Origin: Pseudomonas frederiksbergensis
GTDB taxonomy: Bacteria; Pseudomonadota; Gammaproteobacteria; Pseudomonadales; Pseudomonadaceae
Assembly: GCF_001952935.1 (NCBI RefSeq)
Contig: NZ_CP018319.1
Span: 2,448,501 to 2,512,500, forward strand
Reading direction: 5' to 3'
Length of the DNA: 64,000 nt
The translations under genes were made by a program, and so were the position numbers. The notes below the pieces were generated by a model, which ran no database searches, was not told the origin of the DNA, and saw only the letters and a list, made by a program, of their open reading frames with translations. This document shows positions 25,489 through 34,904 of the stretch, piece by piece (the stretch's first letter is position 1; each line of letters begins with the position of its first letter).

Positions 25489-25896
25489 TCAGCTTTCCAG
25501 CCAGACGTCCCGCGCCCAGTGCCATACCGATTCCCAGGTTTCTTCGGCGATCAGCTCTTCTTCGGCCAACCACAGCACCACGGTGCCGTCTTCTTCGACC
25601 AGGTAGTAGTTGTCACCGTCCTGGCAGATCGGAATCATGCTGCGATCAACACCCGCATCCCAGGCGTTGGCGGCAACGTCCGGCAGGTAGGTGTGGGATT
25701 GCGGGTCGGTAACGGTTACCGGCTCCAGGCTGCCGTAGACGACGTCGCTGACGGTCAGCAAAAACTCCCTGAAGACAAACGGAATGTCGATGAACAGCTG
25801 TTCTTCGATTTCCACCAGTTGATCTTCGTCGGGTAACTCCAAGGGGACCGGTACCGGTTCGTTGGCTTCACGCAGTTGTTCGATGATTTCTTCCAC
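25489..25896 (-). CDS. SMI1/KNR4 family protein
   Basis: This 135-residue acidic protein has the SMI1/KNR4 pattern (ELPDEDQLVEIEEQL, VFREFLLTVSD, then PICQDGDNYYLVEEDGTVVLW). The start is a GTG at 25896 with GAGGA eight bases upstream. The superfamily includes immunity proteins of polymorphic toxins, but no toxin gene adjoins it, and this conserved stand-alone form is common in Pseudomonas. Function unknown. Confidence 0.85.
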   Translation of the reverse strand: MEEIIEQLREANEPVPVPLELPDEDQLVEIEEQLFIDIPFVFREFLLTVSDVVYGSLEPVTVTDPQSHTYLPDVAANAWDAGVDRSMIPICQDGDNYYLVEEDGTVVLWLAEEELIAEETWESVWHWARDVWLES

Positions 25897-25978
25897 GTCC
25901 GGGATCCTCTTGCTTGATGGCGCGGTTTAGTTGGGGCGGTTTATACAGTAGCTCGCTATAGATGCAACCGCGAAATAG

Positions 25979-26006
25979 AAAAACCCCGGCAAGGCCGGGG
26001 TTTTCG
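25979..26006 (-). terminator. intrinsic terminator after the Tim44-like gene
   Basis: AACCCCGGC-AAG-GCCGGGG is a GC-rich stem with a run of A before it and TTTT after it, so it can work in both directions. On the minus strand it lies 26 bases past the Tim44-like gene. Confidence 0.85.
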
Positions 26007-26032
26007 TTACAGCATACTTAACGCAGTGGGGA

Positions 26033-26908
26033 TCAGCCGTTCTGGCGGATACCGGCGACCAGCCAAGGCTGGTTCTCGCCCTGCGGACGTTCCATGTTCC
26101 AGCTTTCGCTGAACACTTCGCCCTGGTCGAAACGCGAGGTCTTCGACACACCGGTGAAGGTCAGGGTGGCGATGGTCTTGTCGGCACGGTCATCCACGCC
26201 GTCCAGTTGAACATTGAGGTTATCAATGTAGGTGGACTGGAAACCGTCGCCCAGATCGGCACGTTCGCGCTTGAGGAACTCCAGCAGTTGCGGAGTCACG
26301 AACTCGGCGATCTTGTCCATTTCGTTAGCGTCCCAGTGTTGCTGCAGGGACTGGAAGTGGTTGCGGGCCGCTTCAATGAAGTTCTTCTCATTGAACCAGG
26401 CCGGAGCATTGATTACCGGACGAGCGGCAACCGGTGCTGCCGAGCCGCCGAAGATCGAGCCCATGGCCGTTGGCTTCTGCTCGAACACTTCACGCTGCAT
26501 CGGTGCGCCAGCTGGAGCCATGTGCTCCTGCTGCTTGCGACGACGAGCGGCGATGAAACGGAAGACCAGGAAGGCGATGACCGCCATGATCAGGATGTCG
26601 AAGATCTGCATGCCCTGGAAGCCGTCGCCCATGAACATGGAGGCCAGCAGACCACCGGCCGCGATGCCGGCCAGAGGGCCGAGCCAGCGCGAAGCGCCGC
26701 CGGCCTTGGCGGCAGCGCCCGCGGCACCGGCCGCGCCCGCAGTGGCGGCAGCACCACCTGCGGCAGAAGAAGGAGCCATTTGGCTGGTCTGGTGAGTCGG
26801 CGCAGCGCCGGAGCTCTTGCCGCCACCAAAGCGCTTGGCGGCATTGGCGTCGAGGCTCATCGTCAGGCCAATGCACAACGCCATGGCGATGCTAAGAAAA
26901 CGTTTCAT
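26033..26908 (-). CDS. Tim44-like domain protein
   Basis: This 291-residue protein has a signal or anchor segment (MKRFLSIAMALCIGLTMSLDANA), an Ala-rich low-complexity stretch (about 45-75), a transmembrane pair (about 80-120, including IFDILIMAVIAFLVFRFIAA) and a C-terminal Tim44/MBA1-like domain (about 160-290, ending QPWLVAGIRQNG). In mitochondria this domain binds inner-membrane lipid; the bacterial role is unknown. I chose ATG 26908; an upstream ATG at 26923 would add five residues. A strong terminator follows. Confidence 0.88.
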   Translation of the reverse strand: MKRFLSIAMALCIGLTMSLDANAAKRFGGGKSSGAAPTHQTSQMAPSSAAGGAAATAGAAGAAGAAAKAGGASRWLGPLAGIAAGGLLASMFMGDGFQGMQIFDILIMAVIAFLVFRFIAARRRKQQEHMAPAGAPMQREVFEQKPTAMGSIFGGSAAPVAARPVINAPAWFNEKNFIEAARNHFQSLQQHWDANEMDKIAEFVTPQLLEFLKRERADLGDGFQSTYIDNLNVQLDGVDDRADKTIATLTFTGVSKTSRFDQGEVFSESWNMERPQGENQPWLVAGIRQNG

Positions 26909-27107
26909 AAAGGGAATTCCCATTTGTGGAAGGCACGCGCGCCATGTTGCACAGCTGGAGTGTTACTGGCTAGCGGCAGAGTGTTTCGGGCTTTTGCCTG
27001 ACAGGTTGTGTTCAGCTTCAGTCAGCGCAATAAGACCTGTTAGTTTTGGTCTGTAGGACGAGTGGATTAGTTCTGTAGGAATGGCCGCAGCGGGCGGAGC
27101 GCAGATA

Positions 27108-27138
27108 GATCGTTCCCACGCAGAGCGTGGGAACGATC
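27108..27138. repeat. short palindrome, GATCGTTCCCACGC family
   Basis: Arms GATCGTTCCCACGC and GCGTGGGAACGATC meet almost directly. This is the outer part of the element seen whole at 568-678. It lies eight bases past the uvrD stop and probably ends that transcript. Confidence 0.85.
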
Positions 27139-27146
27139 AGGCCTGA

Positions 27147-29330
27147 CTAGATCGCTTCCAGCTTCGCGTAACCCAGCATCAGCCATTTGCTGCCTTCGCT
27201 GAAGTTCACCTGCACCCGAGCCTGGGCCCCGGCACCTTCGAAGTTCAGGATCACACCGTCGCCAAACACCGAATGCCGTACGGTCTGGCCGAGGCTGAAC
27301 CCAGTGTCCGGGATCTCGCTACCGCCAAACAGGCTGCTGGAGCTCTGCTGCTGGCCGCCGCCGAACGGACGGCTGACACTGTTGGACAGCCGCACTTCCT
27401 GGATCAGGCCTTTCGGCACTTCACGTACGAAACGCGACACCTTGTTGTAAGTCTCGCTGCCGTACAGGCGTCGGGTTTCCGCATAGGTCATCACCAGGTT
27501 CTGCATGGCCCGGGTGATTCCGACGTAGGCCAAACGGCGCTCCTCTTCAAGACGACCCGGTTCTTCAAGGCTCATCTTGTGCGGGAACAGGCCTTCTTCC
27601 ATGCCCACCAGGAACACGTAAGGGAATTCCAGGCCCTTGGCACTGTGCAAGGTCATCAGCTGAATGCTGTCTTCGTGCTCGTCGGCCTGAGTATCTCCGG
27701 CTTCCAGTGACGCGTGACCGAGGAATGCCGCCAGTGGCGACAGGTCTTCGTCTTCTTCAGCGTTTTCGAAGTTGCGCGCGGCGCTGACCAGTTCCTCAAG
27801 GTTTTCTACCCGTGCCTGGCCTTTCTCGCCTTTTTCCGCTTCGTGATAGGCGATCAGCCCGGACTGCTCGATGACAGTCTGGGTCATCAGGTGCAGCGGC
27901 ATGTCCATGCACTTGGCGGCGAGGTTCTCGATCAACTCGATGAACGCCCCAAGAGCACCGGCCGCACGGCCGGTCAGGCCTTTGTTAGCCACCAGCAAGC
28001 GCATGGCTTCCCACATCGACACATCGCTGTGGCGGGCATGGTCGCGGATCGCTTCAACGGTTTTCTCGCCGATACCGCGAGCCGGAACGTTGATCACCCG
28101 CTCCAGCGCTGCATCGTTGCCGCGACCTTCCAGCAAGCGCAGGTAGGCCATGGCGTTTTTGATTTCTGCCCGTTCGAAGAAGCGCTGACCGCCGTAGATG
28201 CGGTACGGAATGCGCTCACGCAGCAAGGCTTCTTCCAAAACGCGTGATTGGGCGTTGGAACGGTACAAAATCGCGATATCGCTGCGGGCCAAGCCGGTTT
28301 TCAGCGCGCTTTCGATGGTTTCCACCACGTAGCGTGCTTCATCGTGTTCGTTGAACGCGGCGTATAGATTGATCGCTTCGCCTTCGCCGCCGTCGGTCCA
28401 CAGCTCTTTGCCCATCCGTCCCGTGTTGTTGGCGATCAGGGCGTTGGCAGCCTTGAGAATCCCGGCAGTGGAGCGGTAGTTCTGCTCTAGACGAATGGTT
28501 TCGGCATCCGGGAAGTCGTCGGAATACTGATAAATGTTTTCGATTTTCGCGCCGCGCCAGCCGTAGATCGACTGATCGTCGTCGCCGACCACCATCAGGC
28601 TGTCGCCGCCCTTGGCCAGCAGCCGCAACCAGGCGTATTGCACGGCGTTGGTGTCCTGGAACTCGTCCACCAGAATGTGCCGGAAGCGTTTCTGATAATG
28701 GGCGAGCAGGCCCGGATGATCGCGCCACAGATCGAGGGCGCGCAGCAGCAGTTCGGAGAAGTCGATCACGCCAGCGCGCAGGCAAGCGGCCTCGTAGGCC
28801 TCATAAATGCTGCGCATGGTCGCCAGGAACAGGTCGCCGCTGGCTTGAATGTGTTGTGGACGCAGACCTTCGTCTTTCTGCCCGTTGATGAACCACTGGG
28901 CCTGACGGGCCGGCCAGCGCTGCTCGTCCAGGCCCAGCTCGCGGATCACCCGCTTGACCAGTCGTTGCTGGTCGTCGCTGTCGAGAATCTGGAACGTCTG
29001 GCTCAGGCCGGCTTCCTGCCAGTGCGCCCGCAACAAGCGGTGCGCCAGGCCGTGGAAGGTGCCGACCCACATGCCGGCCGGGTTGATACCCATCAGTTGC
29101 TCGATGCGGTGACGCATCTCCGCAGCGGCCTTATTGGTGAAAGTCACCGACAGGATTGAGTGGGGCGAGGCGTTTTCGACCTGGATCAACCAGGCGATAC
29201 GGTGCACCAGCACTCGGGTTTTACCGGAACCAGCACCGGCCAGGACCAACTGACGACCCACGCGGGCAGCTACGGCCTGGCGTTGGGCATCGTTGAGGGA
29301 GTTCAGCAGAAGGGAGAGATCATCGCGCAT
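27147..29330 (-). CDS. uvrD: DNA helicase II UvrD
   Basis: This 727-residue superfamily 1A 3'-5' helicase works in nucleotide-excision and mismatch repair. Motif I is AGAGSGKTR, motif II DEFQDTNAVQY, motif III GDDDQSIYGWRGA, motif IV LEQNYRST and motif V LMTLHSAKGLEFPYVF. The C-terminal tail holds a Tudor-like segment (VRHSVFGDGVILNFEG). The order uvrD, GGDEF-EAL, RpiR, pycR, pycA-pycB matches P. aeruginosa near the origin. Confidence 0.97.
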   Translation of the reverse strand: MRDDLSLLLNSLNDAQRQAVAARVGRQLVLAGAGSGKTRVLVHRIAWLIQVENASPHSILSVTFTNKAAAEMRHRIEQLMGINPAGMWVGTFHGLAHRLLRAHWQEAGLSQTFQILDSDDQQRLVKRVIRELGLDEQRWPARQAQWFINGQKDEGLRPQHIQASGDLFLATMRSIYEAYEAACLRAGVIDFSELLLRALDLWRDHPGLLAHYQKRFRHILVDEFQDTNAVQYAWLRLLAKGGDSLMVVGDDDQSIYGWRGAKIENIYQYSDDFPDAETIRLEQNYRSTAGILKAANALIANNTGRMGKELWTDGGEGEAINLYAAFNEHDEARYVVETIESALKTGLARSDIAILYRSNAQSRVLEEALLRERIPYRIYGGQRFFERAEIKNAMAYLRLLEGRGNDAALERVINVPARGIGEKTVEAIRDHARHSDVSMWEAMRLLVANKGLTGRAAGALGAFIELIENLAAKCMDMPLHLMTQTVIEQSGLIAYHEAEKGEKGQARVENLEELVSAARNFENAEEDEDLSPLAAFLGHASLEAGDTQADEHEDSIQLMTLHSAKGLEFPYVFLVGMEEGLFPHKMSLEEPGRLEEERRLAYVGITRAMQNLVMTYAETRRLYGSETYNKVSRFVREVPKGLIQEVRLSNSVSRPFGGGQQQSSSSLFGGSEIPDTGFSLGQTVRHSVFGDGVILNFEGAGAQARVQVNFSEGSKWLMLGYAKLEAI

Positions 29331-29588
29331 CGGGGCATTCTAGGGGGCGGCGTCACACCGGGCAAACCCTGCATTGTTTTAGCCGATGAAAGATAAGTGC
29401 AGGACGACCGGTCAGTCACTGGCTGCAAGCGTTGGCGGGGCTCGCTTGGCTGCTTTTACACGGGAGCCAGGCAGTCGATACTTTGGTCTATTTATGATCC
29501 GGGGCGGTTTGGCCGGGGCATTTGCTTGTGTATGCTCCGTCGACGTTTCGGGCTCATGCTCACCATTATAAGAACAAGAACATTGCCT

Positions 29589-32462
29589 ATGACCCTCAGC
29601 ACCGACCTGTCGGGCCCCGTTGTGGAACCCCGGGTTATCCGCAAACAGTACGCCATGGAAATGGCGGTCGAACGCACGCGTCTGCTTTATCAGGGCTCGT
29701 TGCTGCCCACGTTATTCATGTTGATCAACGGTCTGGTCTGCGCTGGCTTGCTTTGGAGCCCGCAGCGCTACTTCCTGGTCAGCGTCTGGCTGGTGTGGCT
29801 GTTGTCGCTGGTGGCGCTGCGGGTGATTCAGGTCGCGGCCTTCGATTCGGCGATACCCAACCGTCAGGCCCATCCGATCTGGCGCCGCATGTTTTTGCTG
29901 GGTTCGGCCATGACCGGCCTGACCCTGGCCGGCGCCGGCATTGCGCTGGTGCCCGTCGATAACTTCATGCAACAAGCCTGGGTGTTCGGCCTGATCGGCG
30001 CCGCCGCCCTTTCGGCCAGCGTTGCCTATGCCGTCAGTCTGCCGGCGTTCCTGTCCTTTACCTTGCCTTGTCTGTTGCCGGCCATTGGCTATCTGTTCTG
30101 GGGCGGCGATGAACAAAGTCAGGGCTGGGGCTGGTTTGGTCTGATTTTGCTCGGCGCGTTGAGTGTGGTCGCCTGGCAGGTCAATCGGCTCATCAATAAC
30201 GGTCTGTTACGGCGCTTCCAGAATCAGGCGTTGATCGAACACTTGCAGCAGGCTCAAAACTGCAGCGACCAGCTCAATCAAAAGCTGGCCAAGGAAATCG
30301 ACCAGCGTCGTCGTGCCGAAGACGAGTTGCGGCAAATTCAGATCGAGCTGGAAAGCCGCGTCGCCCAGCGCAGCCTGGAACTGGATGCCGCCAACCAGGC
30401 CCTGAGCAAGAGTGAAGCGCGTCTCGCCCTGGCGTTGAAGGCCAGTGAGTTGGGCTTGTGGGACTGGAACCTGCAAACCGATGAAGTTCATCACACCCAG
30501 CTTCAGGAGCTGTTTGGCCTGGAACCGGAACTCGTGACGGCAATGCTTCGCCACCTCAAGCCGCGGCTGCACCCCGATGACTTGCCGTCGCTCAAGCGCG
30601 CGCTGGTCGAGCATTTGAAAGGCCGCAGCGACGACTATCAGATTGAGTACCGCGTCCGCCACGGCGATGGCCACTGGGTCTGGATCGAAGACCGAGGTCG
30701 GGCAGTTGAGCGCGGTGAGAATGGCCGGGTGATCCGCATGGTCGGCACCCGTCGCGACATCAGCGTCAGCAAGGCTCTGGAAGAGCAACAGCAACTGGCC
30801 GCAACGGTGTTCGAAGCCGCCAGTGAAGGCATCGTGATTTTCGATCCGAATTACGCGTTGATCGCGGTCAATCAGGCCTTCAGCCGGGTCACCGGCTATG
30901 ACACTGACGACATGATCGGACGCAACGTGGTCGAGTTGCCTTGCAGCCGCGATGCTCGCCGACACTACGCTGCGATTCGTCAGGCGCTGGAGCAGCACGG
31001 CAGTTGGCAGGGCGAGTTGGTCGAAACCCGCAAGAATGGCGAGTTGTATCCGCAATGGTTGCAACTGAACGCGGTGCGCGATGCTCGGGGAAATGTAAGC
31101 CATATCGTAGGCTTCTTCGCCGATCTATCGGCCCGGCGCGAATCCGAGGAGCGCATGCGTTACCTGGCGCATTACGATGAATTGACGGGGCTGGCTAACC
31201 GTTCACTGTTCCGCGAGCGGCTAAACGAGGCTCATCAGCGGGTGCGCCAGGGCGGTTACCGCAGTCTGGCGTTGCTGCACATCAATCTGGACCGTTTCAA
31301 GCTGCTCAACGACAGCCTTGGCCATGAAATCGCCGACCAGCTCTTGCAGAAAATGGCCCGGCGGCTGGTCAATGCGTTGCCTGAAGCAGACACCATCGCT
31401 CGCTTGTCCGGCGATGAGTTTGCCGTGTTGTTCAATGCCTACGGCAACCTGTCGAGCCTGGCGCGGGTGGCGACCCGACTGTCGTCCAAGCTGCGTTTGC
31501 CGATCACTGTCGAGGGCCATGAACTGGTGGTTAGCGCGTCCATGGGCATCAGTCTGTTGCCGGACAACGCGCGAGAAATCTCCGCGCTGGTTCATCAGTC
31601 CAACATGGCGATGCAGCATGCCAAGCACTTGGGCGGAAATAACTTCCAGTTTTACACCGACAGCCTGCAAGCCAGCACGCTGGAGCGTTTGCAGCTGGAA
31701 AATCAGCTGCGTAAGGCCATCGAAGAGAAGCAGTTGAAGGTGTTTTACCAACCGAAGCTGTGCCTCGCCACGGGGCGGTTGAATGCCGCCGAAGCGCTGG
31801 TGCGCTGGGATCATCCAACGATGGGCCGTGTGCCGCCAGGGGACTTCATCGGCCTGGCCGAGGAAACCGGGTTGATCGGCCCGATCGGCGAGTTCGTGTT
31901 GCGTCAGGCCTGCTGGCAAGCCTGCGAGTGGCAGCGTCAGGGACTTGCGCCGATTCGGGTGTCGGTGAATCTGTCGGTGCATCAATTGCGTCAGGGCAAA
32001 CTGGTTAGCCTGGTGCGTCAGGTGCTGGAAGAAACCGGTCTGGCGCCGCACTACCTCGAGCTGGAACTCACCGAAAGCCAGTTGCTGGACAGTGTCGAGC
32101 ACATCATCGCGACCTTCCAGCAATTGCGTGATTTGGGGGTCAAGTTGGCGATTGATGACTTCGGCACCGGGTATTCGTCCCTGAGTTACCTCAAGCGCAT
32201 CCCTGTGGATTACGTAAAGATCGATCAGGCATTTATTCGCGGTCTGGGGGAGGGGAGCGAGGATGCGGCGATCACCCGGGCAATCATTGCCATGGCGCAC
32301 GGCTTGTCGCTCAAAGTGGTGGCCGAGGGTGTGGAGCGGGCAGAGCAGTTGGCGTTTTTGAAAGCCGAGCACTGCGATGAAGTGCAGGGCTATTTGATTA
32401 GCCGCCCGGTCGAGGCCGATGGCCTGGCGGCGCTGTTGCGTGCGGACGCGAAACCCTTGTAA
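29589..32462 (+). CDS. membrane GGDEF-EAL cyclic-di-GMP enzyme with PAS domains
   Basis: This 957-residue protein has an N-terminal block of about six membrane helices (residues 38-205), a coiled coil (about 215-270) and two PAS/PAC domains (about 275-515). A GGDEF domain carries SGDEF at 607-611 and an EAL domain carries EAL at 735-737. EAL residues ELTES and DDFGTGYSSLSYL are intact, so phosphodiesterase activity is likely. The S in SGDEF is tolerated in active cyclases. I chose ATG 29589; ATG 29556 is an alternative and neither has a strong ribosome site. It is divergent from uvrD. Its signal is unknown. Confidence 0.92.
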   Translation: MTLSTDLSGPVVEPRVIRKQYAMEMAVERTRLLYQGSLLPTLFMLINGLVCAGLLWSPQRYFLVSVWLVWLLSLVALRVIQVAAFDSAIPNRQAHPIWRRMFLLGSAMTGLTLAGAGIALVPVDNFMQQAWVFGLIGAAALSASVAYAVSLPAFLSFTLPCLLPAIGYLFWGGDEQSQGWGWFGLILLGALSVVAWQVNRLINNGLLRRFQNQALIEHLQQAQNCSDQLNQKLAKEIDQRRRAEDELRQIQIELESRVAQRSLELDAANQALSKSEARLALALKASELGLWDWNLQTDEVHHTQLQELFGLEPELVTAMLRHLKPRLHPDDLPSLKRALVEHLKGRSDDYQIEYRVRHGDGHWVWIEDRGRAVERGENGRVIRMVGTRRDISVSKALEEQQQLAATVFEAASEGIVIFDPNYALIAVNQAFSRVTGYDTDDMIGRNVVELPCSRDARRHYAAIRQALEQHGSWQGELVETRKNGELYPQWLQLNAVRDARGNVSHIVGFFADLSARRESEERMRYLAHYDELTGLANRSLFRERLNEAHQRVRQGGYRSLALLHINLDRFKLLNDSLGHEIADQLLQKMARRLVNALPEADTIARLSGDEFAVLFNAYGNLSSLARVATRLSSKLRLPITVEGHELVVSASMGISLLPDNAREISALVHQSNMAMQHAKHLGGNNFQFYTDSLQASTLERLQLENQLRKAIEEKQLKVFYQPKLCLATGRLNAAEALVRWDHPTMGRVPPGDFIGLAEETGLIGPIGEFVLRQACWQACEWQRQGLAPIRVSVNLSVHQLRQGKLVSLVRQVLEETGLAPHYLELELTESQLLDSVEHIIATFQQLRDLGVKLAIDDFGTGYSSLSYLKRIPVDYVKIDQAFIRGLGEGSEDAAITRAIIAMAHGLSLKVVAEGVERAEQLAFLKAEHCDEVQGYLISRPVEADGLAALLRADAKPL

Positions 32463-32535
32463 GGGCTACATGGAGCGCATGTGGCGTGAAATGGGGACAT
32501 CGAGTTACGCATTGAGCAGGCAAAAAGCCGATTCA

Positions 32536-32550
32536 TGTAGTATAACTACA
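32536..32550. promoter_or_regulatory. operator-like palindrome before the RpiR gene
   Basis: TGTAGTATAACTACA is a perfect 6-bp inverted repeat with a 3-bp centre and contains a TATAAC -10-like hexamer. It lies 47 bp upstream of the RpiR start. RpiR proteins such as HexR bind similar TGTA...TACA palindromes, so autoregulation is likely. Confidence 0.5.
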
Positions 32551-32597
32551 AGCGTGCTACATCCCCGGCACCTGCCAATAACAAAGAGTCCAGCCCT

Positions 32598-33464
32598 TTG
32601 AATCTGCTGCAACACATCGCCCAGTCACGCCACCTCTTACGCAAGTCGGAGCTCAAGGTCGCCGACCACGTGCTGCTTGATCCTGCGGCGGTGATGCACA
32701 GCTCCATGGCCGACCTGGCCCACAACGTGGGCATCAGCGAGCCGACCATCGTGCGCTTCTGTCGCGCCATCGGTTGCTCCGGTTTCCAGGACTTGAAGCT
32801 GAAACTGGCACAGAGCCTGGCTGCCGGCGCGAGCTTCGGACAGTTTGCCATTCATGAAGACGACTCGGTCGCTGACTACAGCCTGAAAATCTTCGACACC
32901 ACCCTGCACACGCTGATGGAGGTTCGCGAGAAGCTTGATCCGGTGGAATTGCAGCGTGCGGTGTCGCTGATGTCGCAGGCCCAGCGGGTCGAGTTCTATG
33001 GCTTTGGCGCGTCGGGCGCAGTGGCAGCTGATGCCCAGCATAAGTTCTTCCGTTTGCTGCTGACGGCGGCGGCGTATTCCGACCCGCACATGCAGGCGAT
33101 GTCGGCGGTCACGTTGAAACCGACCGACGTGGCGATCTGTATTTCCCAGTCCGGGCGTTCCAAAGATTTGTTGATCACCGCCAATCTGGTGCGCGAAAGC
33201 GGCGCGTCGCTGATTACCTTGTGCCCAAGCCAAACACCGTTGGCCGAACTGTCGACCGTCAACCTGGCGATCGATGTGCACGAAGACACCGAGATCTATA
33301 CGCCGCTGACCTCGCGCATTGCCCACCTGGTGGTGATCGACGTGTTGGCAATGGGCGTGGCCATGGCGCGCGGGCCGAGCCTGGTCAATCACCTCAAGAG
33401 CGTCAAGCGCAGCCTGCGCAGCTTGCGGCTGTCGCCCAAATCGGTAAAAGCGCTGGATGATTGA
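32598..33464 (+). CDS. MurR/RpiR family transcriptional regulator
   Basis: This 288-residue protein has an N-terminal RpiR helix-turn-helix (about residues 1-75, with DLAHNVGISEPTIVRFCRAIGC) and a SIS sugar-phosphate-binding domain (about 105-245, ISQSGRSKD). The start codon is TTG at 32598. The sequence is of the type found next to the pyc genes and is not HexR, the regulator of glucose genes. It may respond to a sugar phosphate and adjust central carbon flow near pyruvate. Its likely own operator is the palindrome at 32536-32550. Confidence 0.92.
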   Translation: MNLLQHIAQSRHLLRKSELKVADHVLLDPAAVMHSSMADLAHNVGISEPTIVRFCRAIGCSGFQDLKLKLAQSLAAGASFGQFAIHEDDSVADYSLKIFDTTLHTLMEVREKLDPVELQRAVSLMSQAQRVEFYGFGASGAVAADAQHKFFRLLLTAAAYSDPHMQAMSAVTLKPTDVAICISQSGRSKDLLITANLVRESGASLITLCPSQTPLAELSTVNLAIDVHEDTEIYTPLTSRIAHLVVIDVLAMGVAMARGPSLVNHLKSVKRSLRSLRLSPKSVKALDD

Positions 33465-33476
33465 TTCTTCTGGAAT

Positions 33477-33506
33477 TGTGGCGAGGGGATAAATCCCCTC
33501 GCCACA
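33477..33506. repeat. short perfect palindrome, TGTGGCGAGGGGAT family
   Basis: TGTGGCGAGGGGA and TCCCCTCGCCACA pair with a four-base loop 12 bases past the RpiR stop. It is a third class of intergenic repeat, common in fluorescent pseudomonads. It may end RpiR transcription. Confidence 0.85.
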
Positions 33507-33600
33507 GAACAACGTTCATCTCCCTGTAACCCGCCCGCCGCCAAACCGTCATCCCTCGCGCCTATCTTGAAACTCCCGTAAACGCCTTGGGAGACTCGAA

Positions 33601-33810
33601 ATGGCCCAGCCCTACGAAGAACGCAACAGCGCCGTCAGAACCCGTCGTCAGCAGGAGGACCAGCGCCGCATGGAATTTCGCCGCGCCATCGAAGATCGCT
33701 GCGAACGTCGCCAACTGCTGGCCGAGATCGGTGATTTCCCTGAGCTGGAACTCAACTACTGGCAGGCGGCACCGGCAGCTTCCCGTCGAAGCGCTCAACC
33801 AGCGCGCTGA
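33601..33810 (+). CDS. small charged protein, PA3496-family type
   Basis: This 69-residue, Arg/Glu-rich, mostly helical protein has the conserved block RTRRQQEDQRRMEFRRAIE. GGGAG lies eight bases before the ATG, so it is very likely expressed. The family is linked by annotation to envelope integrity, without a known mechanism. Its last 59 bases overlap the end of the converging pycR. No transmembrane helix. Confidence 0.7.
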   Translation: MAQPYEERNSAVRTRRQQEDQRRMEFRRAIEDRCERRQLLAEIGDFPELELNYWQAAPAASRRSAQPAR

Positions 33811-34714
33811 TCTGCACCCGCTCACTGCGAATAAACGCAAGGAATGCGTGCGCCACTGGTGACAGCCGTTTTGCCTTGGCTTGCACCAGGCACCAGCTGC
33901 GGTACAACGGCAGCTCTTCGACTGGCAACTCGACCAATCCGCCGGTCGCCAACTCAAGGTTCAGGGCGTGACGCGTCAACAGCGCCACGCCCAGACCCGC
34001 CACCACACATTCACGCTGAGCCTCGGCTGACGAGACTTCCTGGGTCTGGTTGAAGTGCACGCGCTTCTCTTTGAAATATTCTTCGCAAGCCAGCCGCGTC
34101 CCGGAGCCGGATTCGCGCATCAGCAGTGTGTAGGGTTCAAGATCCTGCAAGCGCAGCGGGCCCATGTGGCACAGCGGATGATCCGGTGGCGCCACGGCAA
34201 CGATCGGGTTGTTGAGGAATGGCAAGAACTCCAGCCCCATGTCCTGCGGCACCATGGACATGATCACCAGGTCGTCGCGGTTGTCCGACAGGCGTCGAAT
34301 GACCTGTCCGCGATTGACCACCGTCAGTTGCAGGTTCACTTCCGGATGCTGGCGCTTGAACGCGGCAAACAGATGCGGCACGAAATACTTGGCGCTGGAT
34401 TCCACCGCCAGCTTCAGCTGTCCTTGCAGCGATCCCTGCATGTCTGAAAGCTGCATATCGAGGTTTTCCAGCCGCCCGAAAATATCCCGGCTGGCGCGTT
34501 GGAGGGCTTCGGCTGCCTCGGTCATGTAGAGCTTTTTGCCGACATAATCGAACAAAGGCTGACCAATCAGCTCTTCAAGTTGACGAATCTGTAGGCTCAC
34601 GGCAGGTTGTGTAAGAGACATTTCATCGGCTGCTCGGCTGTAGGACCGCAAATCACAGACTTCATTGAAGATCTGTAATTGACGCAATGTCATACGCATC
34701 AATGACTTACGCAT
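33752..34714 (-). CDS. pycR: LysR family regulator PycR
   Basis: This 320-residue LysR protein has the helix-turn-helix at about residues 20-45 (SYSRAADEMSLTQPAVSLQIRQ) and a type 2 periplasmic-binding-like effector domain. Divergent placement from pycA-pycB, as in P. aeruginosa, points to control of pyruvate carboxylase. Start could be 34714 (MRKSLMRM) or an inner ATG five codons later. Its 3' end overlaps the small gene at 33601-33810 by 59 bases. Confidence 0.88.
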   Translation of the reverse strand: MRKSLMRMTLRQLQIFNEVCDLRSYSRAADEMSLTQPAVSLQIRQLEELIGQPLFDYVGKKLYMTEAAEALQRASRDIFGRLENLDMQLSDMQGSLQGQLKLAVESSAKYFVPHLFAAFKRQHPEVNLQLTVVNRGQVIRRLSDNRDDLVIMSMVPQDMGLEFLPFLNNPIVAVAPPDHPLCHMGPLRLQDLEPYTLLMRESGSGTRLACEEYFKEKRVHFNQTQEVSSAEAQRECVVAGLGVALLTRHALNLELATGGLVELPVEELPLYRSWCLVQAKAKRLSPVAHAFLAFIRSERVQISALVERFDGKLPVPPASS

Positions 34715-34751
34715 TTTATTGGCTCTCTCGACGCAGGCTGATGGCTCAACT

Positions 34752-34767
34752 ATAAGTCTTTACTTAT
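34752..34767. promoter_or_regulatory. LysR-type operator in the pycR-pycA region
   Basis: ATAAGT-CTTT-ACTTAT is a perfect palindrome in the 190-bp divergent gap, next to AT-rich DNA. It is a candidate PycR site, 38 bp from pycR and 138 bp from pycA. Confidence 0.45.
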
Positions 34768-34904
34768 GACTGACCCAATAATTAATCATTTTTGTTAATC
34801 CCTTGTGGGGGCTAGTGTGGGGCTGCGACTGAATCGAAACATTTGGTCACGCGTCGACCTGGTCTAGCAGGTCGTGGGTACCACCGGCTCAAGGGAACCT
34901 CCAA

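Noticed and set aside
25489..25896. SMI1/KNR4 protein as immunity partner of a toxin
   Set aside because: No toxin gene adjoins it and the large toxin-like gene is over 20 kb away.
32598..33464. Possible HexR
   Set aside because: The sequence differs from the HexR type I recall and the neighbourhood is pyc genes, not glucose catabolic genes, so only RpiR family is claimed.
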